Notes: generated by a model not told the origin, from the letters alone. 64,000 nt of DNA from Planctomycetota bacterium (GCA_027493525.1 JAOSKN010000001.1:2232001-2296000); one strand, 5' to 3'. Positions 50,479 through 59,689 are shown, numbered from the stretch's first letter. Made by a program: numbers and translations.

Positions 50479-51249
50479 TCATGCCGAGAATCGAGGCGCT
50501 TCGGGAACGGCAGGCGGTTCCCGGCGCAGCCCCGCTACCAGCAGCCCTCCAGCGGCCAGCCCAAGCCCCGCCACCGCCGCCACGCTCGCGCCCTGGAACT
50601 CCGCTCCGCTCGCCAGCCGCCCCTGCAACGCGCCGACGGCCGCCGTGCCGGGGGAACCTTTTAACGCGGCGTCCACCAGCGCGTGCAGCCATTGCGCTTC
50701 GTCCGAAGCGTTCGGGGCCCAGCCCGCGAAACCCGGCGGGGTGGTGCGAAAGAGTTCCGCCAGGATGTAGCAGCTCATCGGCACGCCCGCGGCCCAAAAA
50801 ACCGCCAGCCCCGGAAAGGCATTCGGCCAGCGCGCGGCCAGCAGCGCGGCCAGCGATCCGAACGTCGCCACCAGCGCAAACGCGCCAAGCACGCGGCCCG
50901 GCTCCAGCGCCGACATCCGCGAAGCCACCAGCAGGAAGAACGCGCAGGCCGCGCCCTGCCACAAGCCCAAGAACCACGCCAGGCCCCACGCCGCCAGCCG
51001 CCGCTCCTGCGCCAGCAGGCTCCCGCGCCATGCCGGCGCCAGCAGCAGCGCCAGCGCCGCGCCCAACCCCGCCAGCGCGCCCGGCAGCGTGCCCGGTTCC
51101 AGCGCGCGCCCTCCGGGGAGCCACGCCGGCAACCCCAGCGCGCCGGCCGCCACCAGCGCGGCCTGAGCCAGCGCGGCCGCCGAGAGCCCCGCCACGATCG
51201 GCGCGGCAATAAAGCGCTTAGTACCGCGCCACAGTAGTTTCTGGCCCAC
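50479..51249 (-). CDS. Multi-helix membrane protein, possibly 5'-truncated
   Basis: The ORF gives 256 residues with about six hydrophobic segments (LAGLGAALALLLAP, AACAFFLLVASRM, ALVATFGSLAALLAARW, GLAVFWAAGVPMSCYILAEL, VAAVAGLGLAAGGLLVAGL), reminiscent of an ABC-2-type permease fragment. The ATG at 51249 and the first ~10 residues lie inside fold-back repeat copy C. A GTG at 51195 is an alternative start just outside it. Hence the 5' end may have been replaced by the repeat. Function unknown. Confidence 0.55.
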   Translation of the reverse strand: MGQKLLWRGTKRFIAAPIVAGLSAAALAQAALVAAGALGLPAWLPGGRALEPGTLPGALAGLGAALALLLAPAWRGSLLAQERRLAAWGLAWFLGLWQGAACAFFLLVASRMSALEPGRVLGAFALVATFGSLAALLAARWPNAFPGLAVFWAAGVPMSCYILAELFRTTPPGFAGWAPNASDEAQWLHALVDAALKGSPGTAAVGALQGRLASGAEFQGASVAAVAGLGLAAGGLLVAGLRREPPAVPEAPRFSA

Positions 51250-51383
51250 TGCTTGGTCCTTTTGGCCCGGCTCTTCGTTGCGCCTCGGTCACGGATCCTC
51301 GTCCCGATATGCTCCCTCGGCGCGCCTCGATCCGGCCCCAAACGCCCGGCGCATTGGGCCAGTTGCCTCTGCGGCACGGTACT
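51220..51383 (-). repeat. Fold-back repeat, copy C
   Basis: The 164-bp element is in the opposite orientation to copies A, B and D. Read on the minus strand it has the same ends (AGTACCGTGCCGC... and ...GGCGCGGTACT), GGAGCATATCGGGAC and GAAGAGCCGGGCCAAAAGG. It overlaps the 5' end of the membrane-protein gene instead of a 3' end. Confidence 0.85.
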
Positions 51384-51680
51384 TCGCGTGGCCGGTTTCG
51401 GATGACTTCACGGCATCGCGCATCCGCGGATTCGCTCGCCAGGTTCGAAACGTCCCTTCAGTCTAACGCCCGAGCTGTGGATTGGGTTGTGAAGAAGCCG
51501 TGGAAATCCCGTGGTTCGCGTAGGGACGGCCGGCCAGCCCAGGTTCTGTGAATTTCTGCGTGCGGAAATCGCGGCCTATTCGAGCCCCTGCCTTGTCGCC
51601 GTATCGCCCTTCCCGTAAAACAACCCGAGCCGCCGCGCACGCTCGGAACTCGGAACTCGGAACTCGGAACTTCGTACCCC
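51384..51680 (+). other. Gene-free stretch upstream of parA
   Basis: I see no gene here. It begins right after fold-back copy C and ends in a 7-bp tandem repeat. Some GC-poor 'gtgaagaagccgtgg' and 'gtgaatttctgcg' text is present but no convincing promoter. Confidence 0.5.
51642..51669 (+). repeat. 7-bp tandem repeat CTCGGAA, four copies
   Basis: Four perfect copies of CTCGGAA end 11 bases before the ATG of the ParA gene. No ribosome-binding site is visible in the remaining gap. Confidence 0.85.
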
Positions 51681-52878
51681 ATGCCCCGCGTGATCACCAT
51701 TATGAATCAGAAGGGCGGCGTCGGCAAAACGACGACGACGCTCAACCTGGGCGCCGCGCTGGCCGTGCGCGGGCAGCGCGTGCTCCTGATCGACCTCGAT
51801 CCGCAGGCGAACCTGACGCACGGGCTGGGCCTCCACGCCAACGGGCTGGAGGAGTCCGTCTACGAGCTGCTCCTGGGTTCCGACGCGGTCGCGGAGAAGC
51901 TGATCAAGCCGACGGCGTGGGAGCGCCTGCATCTCATCCCCAGCCACATCGATCTTTCCGGCGCGGAGATCGAACTGGTCCCCGTGATGGGCCGCGAGAC
52001 GCGCCTGGCCCGCGCGCTGGCCCCGGTGCGGGAGCGCTACGATTTCATCCTGATCGACTGCCTGCCCAGCCTCTCGCTCCTGACGGTCAACGCGATGGTC
52101 GCCGCCGGCGAGGCGCTCGTCCCCTTGCAGGCGCACCCCTTCGCGCTGGAAGGCCTGGGCAAGCTCTTCGAGGTCGTGGGGATGCTCCGCGAGGCGCTCA
52201 ATCCCGTGCTTCACGTCAGCGGCGTTCTCGTCACGCTCTACGACAGCCGCACCAACGTCAGCCGCGAGACGCTCAAGCGCTTGCAGGCCGACCCGCGCCT
52301 CGCGCCGCACCTTTTCAACGTCCTCGTGCGCATGAACATCAAGATCGCCGAGAGCCAGAAGGACGGGATTCCGGTGGTCCATTTCGACGCCGCCTGCGCC
52401 GGCGCCAAGGCCTACCTGCGCCTGGCCGACGAGCTGCTCGAGATGTCGCGCAGCCAGTGCCTGGCTTCCGAGTCCGCCGGCAAGCTCGACGCGCGCGAGC
52501 CGCGCAAACCCGCCCGCGCCGCGCGAAGCCCCGCGAAACCCGGAGGCGAATCCCGCCGGCGAAGAAGACGACGATGCCCCCGCGGAGCCCTCGCTGGCCG
52601 TACGCGCGGCGCAGGGGATCGGCCAGGCCATGGCCCATCCGGCGCCCGTAATCGCGCGGCCCGAACCCGAACCCGCCGGGCAGGCCGAGGCCTCCAATCG
52701 CTTCCCGCACGAGCGCGCCGCCGCGGCTCCCGCTCCCGCAGCGCCGCCGGAGCCTCGCGCCGAACCCGCCGCCGGGCCGCTTCCGGCCCTTCGCGACCGC
52801 GTCGGCGAGCAACTCGAACCCAGCCCGCGCCCGCGCCTGCGCCTGGTCCCCTATCACGGCACGCTGCCGCGCCCCTGA
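51681..52878 (+). CDS. parA: ParA-family ATPase (single-base frame break in the tail)
   Basis: The ATPase part (residues 1 to about 265) has the deviant Walker A NQKGGVGKTTTTLNLGAAL, the LLIDLDPQANLTHGLGL stretch and DFILIDCLPSLSLLTVNA. The rest is a disordered tail rich in Pro and Ala. The frame is lost somewhere in 52480-52560. Joined, a tail reading EEDDDAPAEPSLAVRAAQ and ending RLVPYHGTLPRP gives 398 residues. ParA moves DNA or large complexes. No ParB or parS is adjacent, so it may position another cargo. Confidence 0.85.
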
Positions 52879-52894
52879 CCCCCAGGATCAGACC

Positions 52895-53128
52895 ATGGAA
52901 CTCAGCGACGAACAGAAACAGCAGCTCAAGACGATCCTGAAGGAGCAGAGCAAGATCGCGGCGATCAAGGAGTGCCGCGCGATGACCAACCTGGGTCTGG
53001 CCGAGAGCAAGCAGCTCGTGGACGGGTTGGAGGCCGAACTGAAAGCCGAAGGCTGGGAGCCCGCGCGCGGCGGGTGCATGGGCGTGATGCTCCTGGCCGT
53101 CGCGCTGGCAGGCTGGCTCGGCGGCTGA
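52895..53128 (+). CDS. Small protein with ribosomal L7/L12-like helices and a C-terminal membrane helix
   Basis: The 77-residue protein has a helix (LSDEQKQQLKTILKEQSKIAAIKECR) and the stretch KIAAIKECRAMTNLGLAESKQLVDGLE, which follows the L7/L12 C-terminal pattern (IKxVRExTxLGLxEAKxLVD). A hydrophobic end (MGVMLLAVALAGWLGG) makes a probable membrane anchor. Similar stand-alone L7/L12-like proteins are common and have no fixed role. It lies 16 bases after parA. Confidence 0.75.
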   Translation: MELSDEQKQQLKTILKEQSKIAAIKECRAMTNLGLAESKQLVDGLEAELKAEGWEPARGGCMGVMLLAVALAGWLGG

Positions 53129-53249
53129 TTCCGCTTGACCTCCCACGTATTCCGCGAACACCCCCTCAGCGACGCCGCCCGCCGTTTCTAATTCCGTAGA
53201 ACGCTTTGCAAGCAACCGGTGTATTCCAGTTGAGAAAGATGGAGATATT

Positions 53250-53291
53250 TTGTAAATAAAGGTAAGTACAATTTATATATAATATTACCTT
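53250..53291 (+). promoter_or_regulatory. AT-rich promoter pocket with flanking dyad
   Basis: In the 304-base gap before the glycosidase gene, about 80 bases are strongly AT-rich. TTGTAA (53250-53255) and TATATA (53274-53279, spacer 18), or TATAAT at 53278-53283, could form a promoter. AAGGTAA (53259-53265) and TTACCTT (53285-53291) form an inverted repeat around the -10, a plausible operator. The rest of the gap shows no gene. Confidence 0.4.
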
Positions 53292-53432
53292 ATAAATCTT
53301 GGAAAATAAGGGAAATGAAAATAATGGAGAGTTGAGCGAGGAACGGGAGTACCTGAAAAGACCTGTTCGCTCCACACTCGAATCCCGCACGCTGAAACTC
53401 GTCCGGATGGACGGAGACTGGGAGGCTCATCC

Positions 53433-56120
53433 ATGTTCCACGCCACGCGAATCGCGCTCGCCGCACTGGCGCTCCTCTGCGCCGCCGCCCACGCCGAGAC
53501 CCCATGGGTCTGGTGGGAAGGCGAGCAGCCCGCCGAGACGAACTTCCCCGAGACCAGTTCCTTCGGCGAAGCCACCTTCCGGGAGAAGGCCGACGAAGTG
53601 CTCTCCGGCGCGAAGTGGCTCACCAACGACGGCAAGCGCGCGGCGGGCGAGGCCGAGGCCTTCGCCAAGTACAAGGTCAACGTCCCCGCGGAGGCCAGCT
53701 ACCAGCTCTGGACGCGCAAATTCTGGAAGCACGGCCCCTTCCGCTGGCGCTTCGGCGAGGCCGAGTGGCGGGAGTGCGGGCGCGACTGCGCGCTGGCCGA
53801 CAGCTCCTACATCCGCCTCCATCTTGGCGCCAACTGGGTCTACCTCGGCGAGGTCAAGCTGCCCAAGGGGGAGCAGACCTTCGAACTGCGCCTGCTGGCC
53901 AAGGAAGGCGAGAACAAGACCGCCTGCTTCGACTGCTTCGTGCTCATCGACGGCGTCTTCACCCCGCGCGGCAAGCTCAAGCCCGGCGAGACTTCGGGCC
54001 TGGCCATGCCCGGCCACTTCGCCTTCGAACCGGCCAACGACGCCTTCGACAGCTCCGCGCTCTTCGATCTGCGAGAACTCAACGAGAAGGAATCCGGCGT
54101 CAACGGCCCGCTGAAGATCGACGGGCTCGATTTCAAGCTCGGCAACGGCAAGCGCGAACGCATGTGGTCGGTCCAGGCCTCCGTGGACATGGACGACGCC
54201 TCGCTCGAGTACATGGCCCGCCGCTTCGCCAAGAACGGCGTCAACCACGTGCGCATCGAGGCCAAGATCGCCGAACTCGGCAACGCCGACCCGGCCGTCT
54301 ACGACGCCAAGCACCTCGACCGCATCCACCGCGCCGCCGCCGCCTTCAAGAAGGCCGGCATCTACCTCTATTTGGGCCACGTCTGGTGGGGCACTTGGTC
54401 GCCCAACGGCGCGTGGGGCCTCCCTGACGGTTACGACGGCAAAAAGTCCGGGCACGCCCTGCTTCACTTCAATTCCAAGATGGAAGCCGTCTACCGCGGC
54501 TGGGTGCGCACGATGCTCGCCACGAAAAACCCCTATACCGGCGTTGCGCTGAAGGACGACCCGACGCTCGCCACGTTCGAGATCCAGAACGAGGACAGCT
54601 ACCTCTTCTGGACCTTCCCCAAGCTGCTCACGCCGGCGTCCCGCCGCGAACTCGGCAAACACTTCGGCGACTGGCTCGCCAAGAAGCACGGCAGCCTCGA
54701 CAAGGCCCTGGAAGCCTGGGGCGGCCAGAAGGCCAAGGGCGACGACTTCGCCGCCGGGGTCGCCGACTTCCTGGAGCAGTGGAACCTCACCACCGACGGG
54801 CTGAGCAAACAGCCCCAGTGGAAGGCCCGCGCCGGCGACCAGCTCCAGTTCCTCGTCGAGAGCCAGCGCGCCTTCTACGACCGCACCGTGAAGTTCATCA
54901 AAGAAGAACTGGGCGCCAAATGCCTGGTGAGCTGCAGCAACTGGAAGACCGCCGACGCGCGGCTCATGGATGCCCTCGAACGCTACACCTACCTCGCCGG
55001 CGACGTCGTCTGCCGCAACAACTACTTTGGGCCCAAGTACCTCTCCAAGCGCAAGCGCTTCTACGCCGTGGACACCGAAGAGGTCTTCGTCAGCCGCTGC
55101 GGCATGCTGATGCCCGAGGCCCTGCCCATCCAGCTCAACCAGATCGACGGCCGCCCCACCATGGTCACCGAGATCAACTGGGAGCGCCCCAACCGCTATC
55201 GCTGCGAGTTCCCCTTCCTTGCCGCGACCTACGGCAACCTGCAGGGCATGGACGGCTGGAACTTCTTCGCCACCGGCAACGCGCAGTGGGAGTCTTCCCC
55301 GGCCGTCTGGAGCATCATGAATCCCTCGCTCTTCGGCATGTTTCCCGCTTGCGCCCTGATGTGCCGCCGCGGCGACATCAAGGAAGCCGAGACCGTCGTT
55401 CACCAGTCCCTCGACCTCAAGGAGCAGTACGCCTTCAAGGGCTCCGCCGTCCGCGAGGAGCAGGGCTTCGACGAGCTGCGCAAAAAGGACATCCCCGCCG
55501 GCGGCATGCTCCAGGGCAAGGACTTCGACGTCATCGACCCGCTCGCCTTCTACGTCGGCCGCGTCGTCTACGATTGCGACGGGGATAAGAGCCGCAACAA
55601 GCTCATCGACCTGAGCAAGTACATCGACCACGAGAAGAAGCTCATCAAGTCCGTCACCGGCGAGCTGGAATGGGATTACGGCGCCGGCGTCGCCATCGTC
55701 AACACGCCGAAATCGCAGGGCGCCTGCGGCATGCTCGTCAAGAAGGGCAAGCTCGACCTCGGCGACGTGATCGTCGAATCCCAGAACGAGTACGGCAGCG
55801 TCCTGGTCGTCGCGCTCGACGACAAGCCTCTCGCGCAGTCCCAGAAGATCCTGATTCAGGCCGTCACCGAAGACGCACACTACGGCTGGAAGACCGAGCC
55901 CTCCGGCGAAGGCGAGAAGATCCTCGCGCTCGGCACGTACCCGCTCAACGTGAAGAAGATTCAGGCCAAGGTCACCTTCAAGAAGCCCGGCGCGCTTAAG
56001 GAAGCCCTGATCCTCGACGGCAACGCCTACGACACCGGCAAGCGCGCGACCGTCTCCACCGCCGGCGGCGCCCTCACCGTCACCCTGCCGGAGGACGCGC
56101 TGTATACCGTCGTGCGGTAG
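53433..56120 (+). CDS. Secreted clan GH-A-like glycoside hydrolase
   Basis: The 895-residue protein begins with a signal peptide (MFHATRIALAALALLCAAAHA). Residues 20-190 look like a carbohydrate-binding jelly roll (WVWWEGEQPAETNF, YQLWTRKFWKHGPFRWRFG). The barrel follows. LATFEIQNEDSYLFW carries the N-E pair expected for the acid/base and MVTEINWERPNRYR carries the T-E pair expected for the nucleophile, as in clan GH-A (GH5/GH42-like). A beta domain of about 200 residues ends it. The gene is probably driven from the AT-rich pocket upstream. The substrate is not known. Confidence 0.85.
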   Translation: MFHATRIALAALALLCAAAHAETPWVWWEGEQPAETNFPETSSFGEATFREKADEVLSGAKWLTNDGKRAAGEAEAFAKYKVNVPAEASYQLWTRKFWKHGPFRWRFGEAEWRECGRDCALADSSYIRLHLGANWVYLGEVKLPKGEQTFELRLLAKEGENKTACFDCFVLIDGVFTPRGKLKPGETSGLAMPGHFAFEPANDAFDSSALFDLRELNEKESGVNGPLKIDGLDFKLGNGKRERMWSVQASVDMDDASLEYMARRFAKNGVNHVRIEAKIAELGNADPAVYDAKHLDRIHRAAAAFKKAGIYLYLGHVWWGTWSPNGAWGLPDGYDGKKSGHALLHFNSKMEAVYRGWVRTMLATKNPYTGVALKDDPTLATFEIQNEDSYLFWTFPKLLTPASRRELGKHFGDWLAKKHGSLDKALEAWGGQKAKGDDFAAGVADFLEQWNLTTDGLSKQPQWKARAGDQLQFLVESQRAFYDRTVKFIKEELGAKCLVSCSNWKTADARLMDALERYTYLAGDVVCRNNYFGPKYLSKRKRFYAVDTEEVFVSRCGMLMPEALPIQLNQIDGRPTMVTEINWERPNRYRCEFPFLAATYGNLQGMDGWNFFATGNAQWESSPAVWSIMNPSLFGMFPACALMCRRGDIKEAETVVHQSLDLKEQYAFKGSAVREEQGFDELRKKDIPAGGMLQGKDFDVIDPLAFYVGRVVYDCDGDKSRNKLIDLSKYIDHEKKLIKSVTGELEWDYGAGVAIVNTPKSQGACGMLVKKGKLDLGDVIVESQNEYGSVLVVALDDKPLAQSQKILIQAVTEDAHYGWKTEPSGEGEKILALGTYPLNVKKIQAKVTFKKPGALKEALILDGNAYDTGKRATVSTAGGALTVTLPEDALYTVVR

Positions 56121-56130
56121 GGGAAGGAAG

Positions 56131-56218
56131 CAGTGAACAGTGAACAACAGGACGGCAATTAGCGAAATTGCTGTCTGCAATCTACTGTTGACTGTTCAGT
56201 GTTCACTGTTGACTGTTT
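56131..56218 (+). repeat. Inverted pair of 7-bp repeat arrays
   Basis: Two copies of CAGTGAA (56131-56144) are followed 40 bases later by five imperfect copies of ACTGTTG/ACTGTTC (56184-56218). The arms are complementary over about 15 bases with one mismatch (CAGTGAACAGTGAAC against GTTCACTGTTGACTG), so the spacer could form a long hairpin between the glycosidase and surE genes. Confidence 0.75.
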
Positions 56219-56254
56219 GCTATTGCGGTTCCTTTCCATCACGGAGCCAACGCG

Positions 56255-57046
56255 ATGTCGCGCCCGCGGATCCTGCTGACCAACGACGACGGCCTGGCCT
56301 CGCCCGGGCTGACGACGCTGGCGCACGAGATCGTCCGGACCGGGCGCTACGAGCTGCGCGTGGCCGCGCCCGAGCGCGAACAGTCCGGCGTGGGGCACTG
56401 CATCACGCTCCACGAGCCGCTGCTGGCCGAGGCGATGGTGCTCCCCGACGAGCTGGCGCGCGTCCCGACCTTCCGCGTGCGCGGGACGCCGGCGGACTGC
56501 GTGAAGGTCGCGATCACAAACCTCTTTCCGGACTTCAAGCCCGACTTGGTCATCTCGGGGATCAACCGCGGGCCGAACGTGGGGATGAACGTCTTCTATT
56601 CGGGGACGGTCGCCGGCGCGCTGGAGGCGTGCATGAACGAGCTGCCGGCGCTCGCCGTTTCGCTCGACGTGCCCGCCTCGGGGCTCTGGCGTTTCCAACT
56701 GGCCGCCGAGTTGACGCTGCCGCTGGTCGCCGCGGCGCTCGAACACGGCCTGCCGCCGTGGACCGCCTTGAACGCGAACCTCCCCGACCTGCCGCAGGAG
56801 CAGATCAAAGGCGTGAAGCTGACGCGGCAGGGCATGAGCGGCTTCAAGGAGTCGTACGTCGAAGAGCGCGTCGACGGCCCGCACCGGCGCTTCAGGCTGG
56901 AAGGCGCGATGGTCTACCGCGACGAGGACCCCGAAGTCGATGCCGTGGCGCTGCGCGAAGGCTGGATCAGCGTCACGCCGCTGGGGCTGAGCCTTCCCAA
57001 CCCCGGCGCGGTCGAGCAGGTGAAAAGCTGGCCGATCTTCAGGTGA
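56255..57046 (+). CDS. surE: 5'/3'-nucleotidase SurE
   Basis: The 263-residue protein has RPRILLTNDDGLASPGLTTL with the metal-binding DD, a Ser in VAAPEREQSGVGHCIT, and the SGINRGPNVG and YSGTVAGALEA stretches of SurE. Family members remove phosphate from nucleoside monophosphates. The length is normal. The start is preceded by ATCACGGAG. It converges on the sulfatase gene. Confidence 0.95.
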   Translation: MSRPRILLTNDDGLASPGLTTLAHEIVRTGRYELRVAAPEREQSGVGHCITLHEPLLAEAMVLPDELARVPTFRVRGTPADCVKVAITNLFPDFKPDLVISGINRGPNVGMNVFYSGTVAGALEACMNELPALAVSLDVPASGLWRFQLAAELTLPLVAAALEHGLPPWTALNANLPDLPQEQIKGVKLTRQGMSGFKESYVEERVDGPHRRFRLEGAMVYRDEDPEVDAVALREGWISVTPLGLSLPNPGAVEQVKSWPIFR

Positions 57047-58538
57047 TTCGCATTCCGCATTCAATTATGCCTGCGCCCCCACGGCCCCGCGATCGGGGGC
57101 GGAAGGCGTCGGTCGGCTCGGGAAGCCCGCGCAGCTTGCCGCCGGCGTCGAGGACCTCCGAGCGGCCAAAGGGGTATTCGGCCAGGCGGCGTTCAAGGCG
57201 CGCGTGGGCCTCGGCGGCCAGCGCTTTATGCTCCGGCTTCAGCGCCAGGTTGTTCATTTCGCCAGGGTCCGCCTGCATGTCGAAGAGTTGCCGGATGTCG
57301 CCGGGCTGCCAGTAGAGGTACTTGAAGCGCTCCCAGCGCAGCATCGCCGTGTGGCCTTTGTCGTGGCCGTAGCCGGTGACGACTTCGGCCTGCGCGGGAC
57401 CTCTCGATTCCTGGAGCCAGGGCAGCACCGAGCCGGCGTCGAAGGTCTTGGGCTTCTCGGCGCCGGCGGCCTCCAACAGGCTCGGGCCGAGCGTGCTCAC
57501 GCCGACCGGCGCGGCGACGCGCCCCCGCGCCTTGAGGTTCAATTCCTGACCTCGCTTCGGCGGGACCCACCAGACGTACGGCACGCGCGAGGCGCCCTCG
57601 AAGAAGTTCCCCTTGAAGTACATGTGGTGGTCGCCCAGCATGTCGCCGTGGTCGGAGGTGAAGGCGATGACGGTGTTCTCGCGCAGGCCGTATTGATCGA
57701 GCTTCTTCAGCACGCGCCCGATGCACAGGTCGATGTGCGAGATCATCCCGTAGTAGTGCGCGCGCGTGACCTTCACCTGCTCGGCGCCCATCGTGTCCCA
57801 GGTGTAATGCCGCGCGGCGCGCTGCGACGGCCCGATCTCGTCCTCGAGCTTCTCGAACCACGCCGGGCCGGGCATGTCCTGCGGGCGGTACATCCGGTCG
57901 TAGGGCTGCGGCGGATCGTACGGGCTGTGCGGCTTGTTGAAGCTCGTCCAGAGGAAGAACGGCTGCCCGGGGCGCTCCTTCGCGTGGCGTTCGAGGAACC
58001 CGGCGCTCTCGCGCGCGGTCCAGGTGGACGGATGATGCTGCTCTGGAAGCGGCGAGGCCGCGGCGAAGATGTCGTTGTTCCCGATCGCGTGCGCGCGCGA
58101 GTACCCGCCCCACTCGGTCTCGCGGCGCAGGTAGAGCAGAAAGTCGTCGGGGTCCTCGTCGTGCCGGCCGCTCTCGTAGATCTTCAGTTCGTGCGCGCCG
58201 TAGGGCTCGCGGACCGGCAGGAAGTGCCGCTTGCCGAAGACGCCGACGCGGTAGCCCTGCTCGGCGAGGCAGCCGGTGAGCGTCTCCGGGGTCTTCCACT
58301 CCCGGCCGCGCCAGCGGTTCTGGCCGCAGGTGAGCGGGTGCTGGCCGAGCATCCACGCGGTCCGCTGCGGCACGCAGGCGGGGGCCTCCGCGTACGCCGC
58401 CGAGAAGAACGCGCCGCCCTCCGCCCGCGCCAGCCCGTCGAGGTACGGCGTGTGGAGGACCGGGTTGCCGTCGATGCCGAGGCAATCGCCGCGCTGCTGG
58501 TCGGTGGTGATGAGAAGGATGTTCAGGGGCTGGGCCAT
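57039..58538 (-). CDS. Type I sulfatase (formylglycine-dependent)
   Basis: The protein reads 499 residues as written. The N-terminus LNILLITTDQQRGDCLGIDGNP is a sulfatase metal site, and APACVPQRTAWMLG carries the CxPxR signature whose Cys becomes formylglycine. FTSDHGDMLGDHHMYFKGNFFEGASRVPYVWW is the second metal/substrate part. No signal peptide is visible. The last ~20 residues come from tandem repeat DNA; one extra C at the run 57095-57099 gives FRPPIAGPWGRRHN and a stop at 57061, 492 residues, which also removes the 8-base overlap with surE. Substrate (sulfated sugar or ester) unknown. Confidence 0.9.
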   Translation of the reverse strand: MAQPLNILLITTDQQRGDCLGIDGNPVLHTPYLDGLARAEGGAFFSAAYAEAPACVPQRTAWMLGQHPLTCGQNRWRGREWKTPETLTGCLAEQGYRVGVFGKRHFLPVREPYGAHELKIYESGRHDEDPDDFLLYLRRETEWGGYSRAHAIGNNDIFAAASPLPEQHHPSTWTARESAGFLERHAKERPGQPFFLWTSFNKPHSPYDPPQPYDRMYRPQDMPGPAWFEKLEDEIGPSQRAARHYTWDTMGAEQVKVTRAHYYGMISHIDLCIGRVLKKLDQYGLRENTVIAFTSDHGDMLGDHHMYFKGNFFEGASRVPYVWWVPPKRGQELNLKARGRVAAPVGVSTLGPSLLEAAGAEKPKTFDAGSVLPWLQESRGPAQAEVVTGYGHDKGHTAMLRWERFKYLYWQPGDIRQLFDMQADPGEMNNLALKPEHKALAAEAHARLERRLAEYPFGRSEVLDAGGKLRGLPEPTDAFRPRSRGRGGAGIIECGMRIT

Positions 58539-58665
58539 GCGGGGGGTCTCCGGGGGAAGAAGACCCTTATCCTAGCGCACGCGGGGTGAATTTTCCTTTA
58601 AGGTTGCCCCAGGGACAGGGCGGCCGCGCCAGCCCGCGGCACGCCGGATCGTCCGCGCGAGACGG

Positions 58666-59565
58666 CTACACGAAGAACGCGCGCCGCTGGTCCTCGGCCT
58701 TGCGGCAGCGCGTCACGTACCACCAGTAATGCTCGCGATGGGCGAAGTAGTGCTCGCCGTCGGCGGCGTCGTTGTAGGTGAGGAACGCCTGGCGGCGCCA
58801 GCGCGTGGAACGGTTGGGCGCGGCGCGGTGCGGCGCGAAGCAGTGAAAGAGCGCGATGTCGCCGGGCTCGGTGACGAGCTTCTCGCCCTCGTCGAGCCGG
58901 ATGCGGTCCTCGGTCAGCTCGCTCCAGCGTCCGGGCTCGGTCATGAAACCCTTCTCGTAGCCGGGGAAGACCTCGGTGCAGCCGTTCTCCTCGTCGGCCG
59001 GATCGATCGCGACCAGCACGCTGATCAGGCTCGTGGGGAACCCCTGCCACCAGTGGTAGTCCTGGTGCAGCCCGTTGCCGTGCTCGCCGGGCGGCTTGTA
59101 AATCAGCTTGTCCTTAAAGAGCCGCGCGTCGCGGCCATCGTAGATCGAGGCGAGCGGGTCGAGGATGCGCCGGTCGCGGACCAGCGCGCCGAAGGTGGTA
59201 TGCAGGTCCGCGAAAGGATCGATCTTCCAGACCGGGCGGGAACCGTCGGGCTGCTCCTTGCAGAGTTCGAAGCGCAGGTTGTCCGGGTGGATCAGGTCGG
59301 CGCGGCGGCGGACCTCGTCGCAGGCCTCGCGCCAGGCGGCGACTTCAGCGGCGCCGAAGGCCCCGCGCAGGTGGACGTAGCCCTTGGCGCGATAGCTCGC
59401 GAGCTGTTCAGGCGTGAGCCCGTACGCCAGGACCTTGGGGCGCAGGTGCGCGCGTGCGTCGCGGGGATCGGCGCCGGGGCCTTCCGCGAGCGCGGCGGCG
59501 CCCACCGGTTGCAGGACGTTCACGCGGGCCTGGAGGGCGGGTTGCTCGGGCGCAAGAACGGTCAT
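58666..59565 (-). CDS. Phytanoyl-CoA dioxygenase (PhyH) family protein
   Basis: The 299-residue oxygenase has GNGLHQDYHWWQGFP for the iron-binding HxD and FAPHRAAPNRSTRWRRQAFLTYN for the distal His and Arg. NGCTEVFPGYEKGF is typical of the family. The ATG behind AGGAG is used; in-frame sequence upstream to 59634 looks non-coding. It diverges from an AraC-family gene. Confidence 0.9.
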   Translation of the reverse strand: MTVLAPEQPALQARVNVLQPVGAAALAEGPGADPRDARAHLRPKVLAYGLTPEQLASYRAKGYVHLRGAFGAAEVAAWREACDEVRRRADLIHPDNLRFELCKEQPDGSRPVWKIDPFADLHTTFGALVRDRRILDPLASIYDGRDARLFKDKLIYKPPGEHGNGLHQDYHWWQGFPTSLISVLVAIDPADEENGCTEVFPGYEKGFMTEPGRWSELTEDRIRLDEGEKLVTEPGDIALFHCFAPHRAAPNRSTRWRRQAFLTYNDAADGEHYFAHREHYWWYVTRCRKAEDQRRAFFV

Positions 59566-59689
59566 GTTAGGTCTCCTGGGGGGCCGCGCGGTCGAACCGC
59601 ACACGGTAGCTTTTTGCTTTCCTGAATCGAACACGCGGGTACTCTAGCCCGTGAAGGCGGCGCGGGGCGTGGAGCGAATTGACCGTTTT

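Noticed and set aside
51681..52878. A plasmid or chromosome partition locus with origin
   Set aside because: There is no ParB gene, no parS-like palindrome and no DnaA-box cluster nearby, so ParA alone does not mark an origin.
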